Source: Campylobacteraceae bacterium
GTDB taxonomy: Bacteria; Campylobacterota; Campylobacteria; Campylobacterales; Sulfurovaceae
Assembly (NCBI GenBank): GCA_027034975.1
Contig: JALVWQ010000030.1
Location: forward strand, 1 to 41,433
Direction of reading: 5' to 3'
DNA: 41,433 bases
Position numbers and translations under genes: made by a program
Notes under the pieces: generated by a model
The model's input: the letters and a program-made list of their open reading frames with translations, nothing else
What the model was told of the DNA's origin: nothing
Databases searched by the model: none
Shown: positions 34,594-41,433 of the stretch, piece by piece
Layout: every line of letters begins with the position of its first letter
Position numbering within the stretch: the first letter of the stretch is position 1

Positions 34594-34962
34594 TTACGCT
34601 TCTTCTGAAGCACTCTCTTCCTCTTTTTTAGATGAACAAGCAGCAACAAGTTTCTCAAAGTGTGCAATCTCTTTTTTGTTGCTATATTTAATAGTTAAGA
34701 ATTTTAATACATCTTCATTATAGCGTAAACGGCGTTCTATTTCAGCAATTGCTGCAGCAGGTGATTTATGATAGATAATAGTATAGTAACCGCGAGCATT
34801 TCCATCAATTTCGTATGCTAGTTTTCGCATACCCATACTGTCAGTAGCAGCGATATCTCCGCCAGCATCTGTAACATAGTTTTGAACAAGTTCAACTTGT
34901 TTTGCAGTCTCTTCTTCTGTAAGTGTTGGCTTCAGAATAAAAAGTGTTTCGTAACAGTTCAT
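34594..34962 (-). CDS. rpsF: Ribosomal protein S6
   Basis: This is a 122-residue protein starting MNCYETLFILKPTLTEEE, the family N-terminus; GAAGGAAG lies 4 bases before this ATG 34962, whereas a longer frame up to 35004 has no such support. The conserved RRLRYNEDVLKFLTIK region is near 75-90, and the tail is acidic (SASEEA). It is the first gene of the rpsF-ssb-rpsR operon. Confidence 0.96.
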   Translation of the reverse strand: MNCYETLFILKPTLTEEETAKQVELVQNYVTDAGGDIAATDSMGMRKLAYEIDGNARGYYTIIYHKSPAAAIAEIERRLRYNEDVLKFLTIKYSNKKEIAHFEKLVAACSSKKEEESASEEA

Positions 34963-35066
34963 TTTCTTCCTTCTTTTGGCTTTTATCCCGCTCTGCTTAC
35001 ACATTGCGAGAAAGAATTTTTTGAAGCAAAATTATACCGAATGTTTCTTAAAGAAACACTAAAGTA

Positions 35067-36044
35067 TTAGAGAATACGCCTAATTTGGAGCAGTGCAGCA
35101 TAAAAAAGTGTCTCTTTTTGCGAACTGCTACTCTGTTTGATTGTAAGTTCAGCATCTAGCAGAATTTGATAGACTTTTAAAAGTGTTGCTGGTTTAATAC
35201 GGGTTGCAAGCGAAGCTCGCTCATTCTCTATAAACTTTGGAAGCTGATAACCTAAAATCTCTTTTGAGTTTGGTGCCCCATGCAGGCGAATATAGGCATT
35301 AAATAAGAAGAGTTGCTGCAGAAATCTTTGGATTGCACGAAGGAGCGAAAATACATCCTCTCCAAGCTCTATGAGGTGGTTGATTGTTTCTGTTATATCC
35401 TCTTTTTTAAAGAGCGATATAAGAGCTTTTTCGACTGCTAAAGGTGCAGTAGAGTAGACAAGGACATCGATATGGTGAGCCTCTATTGGCTCATTAAGAA
35501 TCGATAACTTCTCTAACTCTTTTTCTATAAGCGAGAGGTTAAAGTTAAGGGTATTTAGAAGATGGTTGAGAGCATAGGGTGCGATATTGATACCCTTCTC
35601 TTTGACAATCTTGAGTGCAAACTCATTGGCCTGTCTATAGTTTGCCTCGAAAAATCGCACTGCAATTGCAGAGTTTTTTTTGCCAAACGAGCTGACTAAG
35701 CTCTTTACATCACGGTTTGAACCCTCAAAGAGATATAAAAAGTAGTTTGATGGATTACGATTTGTACTCTCTATAAGTATTTCTAGCTCTTTCTTTGGCA
35801 CCCTTTTATCGCTGCGTAATATATAGAGATTGGTGCCGCCAAAGAGTGAACCTTGACTCAAGTAGTTGCGAGCCTGTTCGAAGTTGTAGGTATCGTAGAG
35901 ATGTTCTAAAAGCTCCTCTTTTGCTTGGAGCTTTTCGATGTAATACTTTTTATAATAATCTAAAAAAAAGTCATTTTCTCCATAGAGCAAAACTACTCGC
36001 GGTAGCCCCTCTTTGAGCAGCTTTTCGAACTCTTGTTGGTACAT
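35067..36044 (-). CDS. holA: DNA polymerase III delta subunit
   Basis: This is the clamp-loader wrench subunit. The 325 residues have the HolA pattern VVLLYGENDFFLDYYKKYY near 17-35, the QGSLFGGTNLYILR segment (about 64-77) and the C-terminal helical collar domain after 210. It touches rnr upstream (shared base at 36044) and precedes rpsF, the order seen in Helicobacter. Confidence 0.88.
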   Translation of the reverse strand: MYQQEFEKLLKEGLPRVVLLYGENDFFLDYYKKYYIEKLQAKEELLEHLYDTYNFEQARNYLSQGSLFGGTNLYILRSDKRVPKKELEILIESTNRNPSNYFLYLFEGSNRDVKSLVSSFGKKNSAIAVRFFEANYRQANEFALKIVKEKGINIAPYALNHLLNTLNFNLSLIEKELEKLSILNEPIEAHHIDVLVYSTAPLAVEKALISLFKKEDITETINHLIELGEDVFSLLRAIQRFLQQLFLFNAYIRLHGAPNSKEILGYQLPKFIENERASLATRIKPATLLKVYQILLDAELTIKQSSSSQKETLFYAALLQIRRIL

Positions 36045-38011
36045 TACGCCTCTTTCGTGCTCGTTTCGACAGCCATTATATTTGGTTTATCGATAGTCGC
36101 TTCTGTAAGTGTGATCTCTATTTTATCAAAAAGTTTTGAGCTATAGGCTTTGAGTCTCACAGTTGCCCCTCTTGCACCCTCTAAGAGTTTCGCTTTTGCT
36201 CCCTTATCGCTACTTTCGGTGTCGATCTCTACAATTTCTGCTTTGAAGCTTTTGCCTATATTCTCTTTGGCCCAGCGAGCAAATTTACGGTCTCTAAAGT
36301 CCCACTCACACTTGGTTGCCTCTCGCTCGAGTTCGCTGACTCTTGCACTTAAAGGCTCAATATTTCGTAAGAGATACTCAAGCTCCTTGGTGTCACCTCT
36401 AAGCTGTGCTTTTATTAGACGATGCAGAATTAAATCGCTGTAACGGCGAATTGGCGAGGTAAAGTGGCTATAGAAGTCAAATCCTAAACCAAAGTGTCCA
36501 ACATTAAGGGCACTGTAGCTTGCCTGCTTCATCGACTTAATGATTAACTCGTCCACTTCGTGTGCAAGTCCTACCCTTTCTGCCTCTTTTTGGATAATTC
36601 GTATCGTCTCTTCGACATCATCAGTAGGCTCCACAAAGATATTGATCGAAGCTAACTCTTGGATGAGTTGCAGTATCTTTTGCTCCTCGGGGGCTTCGTG
36701 GATTCTAAAGATAGCATCCCCTTCGCCACTAAATCGCTTAGCCGCCTCTTGGTTGGCTGCGAGCATACACTCTTCTATAAGCGAGTGTGAGGGTGTGCCT
36801 GTCTCGATGGTTGTCTCTTTGAGCAGATGCGAGTTATTGAGGAGTAATTTAATCTCTTCACTTCTAAAGTCAAAACCTCTTTGGAGTCTCTTATCTTTGA
36901 GTTTGCGAGTAAGCTTATAAAGTGGTGTGAGCCACTTAAATATTCGCTCTTCTGTATCGCTCTTGGCACTATATTGGCCTGCTAAGAATTTATCTATCTC
37001 ATCGTAGTTAAATCGTCTCTTCGAGTGGATAACTGCTTCGAAGAATTGGCTCTTTTTTACCTCTATCGTCTCTCTATCGAGCTCTATCTTTGCTACAAAG
37101 CTTAGCCGATCTACATTTGGTTTAAGAGAGCAGATATTCTCGCTCAAAACCCTTGGGAGCATCGGAAACGCTTTATGTGGTAAGTAGGTTGTAAAGCCCC
37201 TCTCTATCGCCTCTTTATCGATTGCACTAAAGTAGGGTACATAGTGGCTTACATCGGCAATAGCAACATAGAGTGTGCTTGTTGCATCATCCCAATAGAT
37301 AGCATCGTCAAAATCTTTTGCTGTTACAGGGTCGATTGTGCAGAAATCGAGATCTCGTAAATCTACTCTCTCTTTTATCTCCGCCTCTTGCATGCTGTGT
37401 GGAATACTTTTTGCCTCTTCTACGGCATCGATTGGGAACTCATCGAATCTATTAAAGAGGGTAAGTGAAATCTTCTCATCTACCTTTGGATCTTCGATAT
37501 TGCCTAAAATTTCGATAACTCTATTGTTAAGAGCATCGACCTTAAAGAGAGTGCCCTCTTTGTAGATCTTTACATCATCATTCTCTTTAAAGATAGGGGC
37601 ATCAAGCATTGTGCGAATATCAAAAAATTTTATTTGATTGTCTACTCTTTTACTTATATAGATAGTTGTTAAAATAGCGTGTTTAATAATTGCAACTACT
37701 TTGGCACTTGGTCGCCCTCGTCTTGCGATGACTCTTTTAACAACTACAAAGTCTCCATTTTTTGCCCCCTTAAGGTGCTCTGGCTCGATTAAAAGATCTT
37801 TTTGCTCTTTATACATCGAATCTAAAAAGCCGCGATTCTCTTTTGTTAAATAGAGTTTACCGGCTCTATAGATCGATTTGAGTCGCTCTAAACCATCTTC
37901 GCCCTTTTCGAGTGCTCCAATTTTTTTGAGCTCTTGGTAGGCTGCTTTATCTTTTTGATCTAACTCTTGGGCTAAAAATCCACGCGTTAGCTGTATTGCA
38001 AATGGGGTCAT
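36044..38011 (-). CDS. rnr: Ribonuclease R (RNB family exoribonuclease)
   Basis: This is a 3'-5' exoribonuclease. The 655 residues are shorter than the ~800 of E. coli, with a reduced N-terminal cold-shock region, as is common in Campylobacterota. The catalytic block is [21 protein letters not shown] (about 222-242), whose aspartates bind magnesium. [10 protein letters not shown] and the later [14 protein letters not shown] motif are also diagnostic. The terminal S1-like domain is degenerate. It overlaps htpX upstream by four bases. Confidence 0.93.
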   Translation of the reverse strand: MTPFAIQLTRGFLAQELDQKDKAAYQELKKIGALEKGEDGLERLKSIYRAGKLYLTKENRGFLDSMYKEQKDLLIEPEHLKGAKNGDFVVVKRVIARRGRPSAKVVAIIKHAILTTIYISKRVDNQIKFFDIRTMLDAPIFKENDDVKIYKEGTLFKVDALNNRVIEILGNIEDPKVDEKISLTLFNRFDEFPIDAVEEAKSIPHSMQEAEIKERVDLRDLDFCTIDPVTAKDFDDAIYWDDATSTLYVAIADVSHYVPYFSAIDKEAIERGFTTYLPHKAFPMLPRVLSENICSLKPNVDRLSFVAKIELDRETIEVKKSQFFEAVIHSKRRFNYDEIDKFLAGQYSAKSDTEERIFKWLTPLYKLTRKLKDKRLQRGFDFRSEEIKLLLNNSHLLKETTIETGTPSHSLIEECMLAANQEAAKRFSGEGDAIFRIHEAPEEQKILQLIQELASINIFVEPTDDVEETIRIIQKEAERVGLAHEVDELIIKSMKQASYSALNVGHFGLGFDFYSHFTSPIRRYSDLILHRLIKAQLRGDTKELEYLLRNIEPLSARVSELEREATKCEWDFRDRKFARWAKENIGKSFKAEIVEIDTESSDKGAKAKLLEGARGATVRLKAYSSKLFDKIEITLTEATIDKPNIMAVETSTKEA

Positions 38012-38847
38012 CGAAGCTCTCTTTTAAGAGCCTCTAGGTGCTCAATTCTCTCTTGGGTACTAGGGTGCGTAGAGAAGAGATTTTGTAATCCCCCAAGGGC
38101 TTTGAGTGGATTTACAATAAAGAGGTGTGCACTCGCGGGGTCAGCATTATGGATTACTCCGCTTCTTGCGTAATTATCAAGCTTCGAGAGGGCACTCTGT
38201 AGCCACTCTGGGTGTTTTGTAATAAGTGCAGCACCTCTATCTGCTTCGAATTCGCGACTTCGGCTAATTGCCATTTGTATAATTGTGGCTGCCAATGGAG
38301 CTACAATCATTAAAATAATATCTACAATTGGGTTACGGTTCTCTCTATCGCCACCGAAGAAGTAGCCAAATTGCGAAATTAACGATATTGCTCCAGCAAT
38401 TGTTGCTGCAATTGTGCCTATAAGCATATCGTAGTGCTTAATGTGGCTAAGCTCATGGGCTAAGACAGCCTCTATCTCCTCTGGGGTTAAGAGCTCTAAA
38501 ATTCCCTCTGTAACTGCTACGGCTGCGTGTTCATAGTCTCGTCCCGTTGCAAATGCATTGGGTACATGGTCTGGAATAATATAGACCTTTGGCATTGGCA
38601 GATTTGCTTTTCTTGCAAGGTTTCGCACTATCTGGTAGAGTTCTGGTGCCTCTGATGGTGTAACCTCTATAGCATCGTAGTGCTTGAGAATCATCTGATC
38701 ACTATAGTAGTAGGCATAAAAGTTCATAGCAACTGCCGCTATAAAGGCGATAATCATACCAGTATTCCCTGCTATTAATTTACCAATAAATATAAATGCT
38801 AAAACCAATGTGGTCATAAAAAAATAGGTTTTAAATTTTTCAAACAT
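38008..38847 (-). CDS. htpX: Membrane zinc metalloprotease HtpX
   Basis: This M48 membrane protease takes part in quality control of inner-membrane proteins. The 279 residues have two N-terminal helices (about 9-26 and 29-46), the zinc motif HELSH (131-135) and the third ligand in [10 protein letters not shown] near 205. Two more hydrophobic segments lie at about 140-160 and 175-195. AAGGAGAAC precedes the start. It overlaps rnr by four bases, suggesting co-transcription. It is the second M48 protease in the window. Confidence 0.92.
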   Translation of the reverse strand: MFEKFKTYFFMTTLVLAFIFIGKLIAGNTGMIIAFIAAVAMNFYAYYYSDQMILKHYDAIEVTPSEAPELYQIVRNLARKANLPMPKVYIIPDHVPNAFATGRDYEHAAVAVTEGILELLTPEEIEAVLAHELSHIKHYDMLIGTIAATIAGAISLISQFGYFFGGDRENRNPIVDIILMIVAPLAATIIQMAISRSREFEADRGAALITKHPEWLQSALSKLDNYARSGVIHNADPASAHLFIVNPLKALGGLQNLFSTHPSTQERIEHLEALKRELR

Positions 38848-38866
38848 TTGTTCTCCTTTTGGTTGT

Positions 38867-39001
38867 AGAAGCTAAGAGCTTAGGGCATAGTGCTTAGAGC
38901 TAGTGGTGCGACTTCGTCGCGTTTAAATACTTACGGCTTTGCCGTTTATAAAAAGAGCGAAGCTACATTTATTAGCTCTTGGCTCTTAGCTCTACGCTTC
39001 A
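38867..39001. repeat. Compound heptad-repeat and mini-hairpin element between htpX and ilvC
   Basis: Left arm units: agaagct, aagagct, tagggca, tagtgct, tagagct (38867-38901). Right arm units: agctctt, ggctctt, agctcta, cgcttca (38974-39001), roughly complementary to the left. Inside are two perfect mini-hairpins: GCGAC-ttc-GTCGC (38908-38920) and ACGGC-ttt-GCCGT (38933-38945). No ORF is supported here. Confidence 0.78.
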
Positions 39002-39080
39002 CAAACAAGCTTTTTGCTTTCACTTTACCATATTCAAGTCAAGTAAATTGCAACCTAAATCGCATTTTATCATAAAATAA

Positions 39081-40154
<1,074 letters not shown>

Positions 40155-40170
40155 TTTACCTACAAACCTC

Positions 40171-40189
40171 TTTAGGGCTTTGCCCTAAA
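40171..40189. terminator. Perfect hairpin between converging ilvC and vapC
   Basis: TTTAGGGC-ttt-GCCCTAAA is an 8-bp stem with a 3-base loop, 16 bases after the ilvC stop and 3 before the vapC stop. A few A/T bases flank each side, so it could end both transcripts. Confidence 0.7.
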
Positions 40190-40192
40190 ATC

Positions 40193-40591
40193 TTATACCC
40201 AATTCTCAAGTTTTAAATTTTCAATTCTATTAAACTCTTTTAAATTATTTGTGACTAAAATCATATCATTGGCTTTAACAATAGCAGCAATTTGCATATC
40301 CATATTTCCTATTATTTGTCCTTGTTTTTCAAGTGTAGCTCTTATCTTTCCATACTCTATTGCACTTTTATAATCAAAATCAATAATATCAAAAGGCATT
40401 ATAAACTCTTCAATTATATTTAGGTTTCTTTCTACTTGTTGGCTTTTAAATGCACCATACAAAAGCTCAGAGACTGTAATAATAGAGAGAGCAAGATCCC
40501 CAATCTTGTGCTCAATAAGTTTCTCTTTTACTTGAGGAGGTCTATTTTTTATTGTGTATATACATATATTTGTATCTAAAAGATATTTCAA
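40193..40591 (-). CDS. vapC: VapC-type PIN-domain toxin
   Basis: This is a 132-residue PIN ribonuclease; VapC toxins usually cut tRNA or rRNA. Acidic residues fit Asp6 (LLDTNICIY), Glu42 (TVSELLYG) and Asp98 (GNMDMQIAA). The fourth position is in LVTNNLKEF (112-120), where asparagines replace the often-seen acid. It overlaps the antitoxin gene by four bases (ATGA type), so the two are translationally coupled. Confidence 0.9.
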   Translation of the reverse strand: MKYLLDTNICIYTIKNRPPQVKEKLIEHKIGDLALSIITVSELLYGAFKSQQVERNLNIIEEFIMPFDIIDFDYKSAIEYGKIRATLEKQGQIIGNMDMQIAAIVKANDMILVTNNLKEFNRIENLKLENWV

Positions 40592-40830
40592 AACAGATCC
40601 TCGCGTTTTTGTTCTGGTTGAGTTCTTTTTTGCATAAAGTCAACAGATATATCTTCTAAGCTTTTAAATATTCTATTCCAGACATTTTTAGTATCGGATT
40701 TTGGGATAAGTACTACAACTCCATTTACTTTCTTTATATAAACCTCTTTTTCGTTATCAAATCTATACTCTTTAGGCAGTCTAACTGCTTGAGATTGTCC
40801 ATTTTTAAATAACTTTGCAGTAGAAATCAT
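40588..40830 (-). CDS. vapB: VapB-type antitoxin
   Basis: This is an 80-residue antitoxin with an N-terminal AbrB/SpoVT swapped-hairpin DNA-binding domain: TAKLFKNGQSQAVRLPKEYRF, then EVYIKKVNGVVVLIP. The C-terminal part, from about 50, is the VapC-binding tail. AAAGGAG lies 5 bases before ATG 40830; a second ATG one codon earlier (40833) is only 2 bases from it. It likely represses its own promoter at the palindrome 40918-40937. Confidence 0.88.
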   Translation of the reverse strand: MISTAKLFKNGQSQAVRLPKEYRFDNEKEVYIKKVNGVVVLIPKSDTKNVWNRIFKSLEDISVDFMQKRTQPEQKREDLF

Positions 40831-40837
40831 CATAGCT

Positions 40838-40912
40838 CCTTTAACCCAAATATTGCATTTGAATTAGCAAAGCATTTGTTAAAGGTTATTAATCTCTAAT
40901 GCAAAATTTGGG
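40838..40912 (-). promoter_or_regulatory. Structured leader of vapBC
   Basis: In the mRNA leader, arms 40912-40898 and 40859-40845 are complementary with one mismatch in 15. The 38-base loop contains CCTTTAAC (40885-40878), which is complementary to GTTAAAGG (40845-40838), part of the vapB ribosome binding site. The leader can thus hide its own ribosome site, either by a hairpin or a pseudoknot-like fold. Confidence 0.55.
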
Positions 40913-40917
40913 TTTGA

Positions 40918-40958
40918 TATATACTTTAAAGTATATACTTTTTTATTCAAAAAGTCAA
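40918..40958 (-). promoter_or_regulatory. Promoter and palindromic operator of vapBC
   Basis: TTGACT (40958-40953), a 17-base spacer and TATACT (40935-40930) read toward vapB. The perfect 20-base palindrome TATATACTTTAAAGTATATA (40918-40937) covers the -10 box and the expected start point, the usual position for an autoregulated toxin-antitoxin operator. Confidence 0.8.
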
Positions 40959-40998
40959 GTATTGCAACATTAACTTAATTACTCATCTTATATTATGC

Positions 40999-41004
40999 TA
41001 TAAT
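40999..41004 (+). promoter_or_regulatory. Candidate -10 box of the peroxiredoxin gene
   Basis: TATAAT in the context ATGCTATAATTC lies 26 bases before the start codon. The TG-like extension upstream is incomplete (ATGC) and the -35 is not consensus. Confidence 0.5.
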
Positions 41005-41030
41005 TCACAAAAACTAAAAGGATATTAAAA

Positions 41031-41433
41031 ATGCTAGAAGTAGGACAAAAAGCACCTGAATTTTGTTTACCTAATCAAGATAGCGAAGAGATATGTTTAA
41101 GAGATTTTGTAGGTTCATGGGTAGTACTATACTTTTACCCAAAAGATAGCACTCCCGGATGTACAACCGAAGCTCTTGATTTTACAGCCCTAAAGAGCGA
41201 GTTTGAAAAAGAGGGTGCAACAATTTTTGGCGTAAGCCCAGACTCTATAAAAAGACACTGCAACTTTATAGCTAAAAAAGAGCTAACCATAACGCTACTT
41301 AGCGATGAAGATAAAGAGGTAGCTAAAATGTATGATGTTTGGCAGTTAAAAAAGCTTTATGGCAAAGAGTATATGGGGATTGTAAGAAGCACATTTTTAA
41401 TAGACCCAGATGGAAAAATAGCTTATATTTGGA
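41031..41433 (+). CDS. bcp: Thioredoxin-dependent peroxiredoxin, Bcp/PrxQ family (partial)
   Basis: This enzyme reduces hydrogen peroxide and organic peroxides. The first 134 residues are in the window. The peroxidatic site is FYPKDSTPGCTTEALDF with Cys44. The resolving cysteine that PrxQ enzymes often carry five residues later is Leu49 here, so it may be a 1-Cys form or use another cysteine (12, 22, or the one in HCNF near 84). AAAAGGA lies about 8 bases upstream of ATG 41031. The 3' end is cut by the window. Confidence 0.9.
   Translation, partial: MLEVGQKAPEFCLPNQDSEEICLRDFVGSWVVLYFYPKDSTPGCTTEALDFTALKSEFEKEGATIFGVSPDSIKRHCNFIAKKELTITLLSDEDKEVAKMYDVWQLKKLYGKEYMGIVRSTFLIDPDGKIAYIW

Noticed and set aside
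36540-36920. Plus-strand 126-codon ORF over rnr.
   Set aside because: It is a serine-rich antisense shadow without a start signal; rnr motifs on the other strand are clear.

Overview
The window looks like chromosomal DNA of a low-GC, sulfur-oxidising Campylobacterota (Epsilonproteobacteria; Sulfurovum/Sulfurimonas-like). The basis is a sulfide:quinone oxidoreductase, a four-subunit pyruvate:ferredoxin oxidoreductase (porGDAB) of the kind used with the reductive TCA cycle, and the order rnr-holA-rpsF-ssb-rpsR, which matches the arrangement in Helicobacter and Campylobacter. Assignment to genus is inference. No phage or insertion-sequence transposase was seen.

Layout. 1-2500 (minus strand): sqr, then a 53-residue single-helix membrane peptide, then a membrane-anchored peptide-deformylase-like protein that has lost its metal-binding histidines (cut by the window edge). 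2670-4911: an orphan family-5 peptide-binding protein and a phosphoglycolate-phosphatase-like HAD enzyme. 4984-8208: porGDAB. 8381-11429: a TRAP transporter (dctP, hairpin, dctQ, dctM). 11487-13422: argH and an unknown exported protein. 13467-15401: groES-groEL on the minus strand behind a consensus promoter. 15622-15698: elongator tRNA-Met. 15707-17756: a Y-family polymerase divergent from a LexA-like S24 repressor, an SOS-like pair. 17807-21975: an Uup-type ABC-F ATPase, a Ste24-type protease and prmC.

21990-24386 is an AT-rich accessory patch: a small membrane protein, a lipoprotein, a conserved unknown protein, two copies of a 137-bp imperfect palindrome, and a DUF4258/YgiT-type toxin-antitoxin pair whose promoter predicts a leaderless mRNA. 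24542-27060 is a run of small genes (acylphosphatase, DUF1801, DUF4149, a mismatch-type DNA glycosylase, apaH). 27121-31802 (minus) holds pepA, trpB, mltG and an LpxL-type acyltransferase. 32087-33166 is a membrane-anchored helix-hairpin-helix protein with a recent internal 201-bp duplication. 33784-38847 (minus) is rpsR-ssb-rpsF-holA-rnr-htpX. 39129-41433 holds ilvC, a vapBC pair with a palindromic operator and an unusual structured leader, and the start of a Bcp/PrxQ peroxiredoxin.

Two features cut across genes. First, at least seven intergenic sites carry degenerate repeats with an exact 7-nt period, often as two complementary arms; the sequence differs from site to site but the period is kept. 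Second, several perfect mini-hairpins with 2-5 nt loops sit in the same spaces. The strongest candidates for undescribed biology are the sqr / membrane microprotein / dead-deformylase cluster, the 137-bp palindromes, the heptad repeats, and the vapBC leader.
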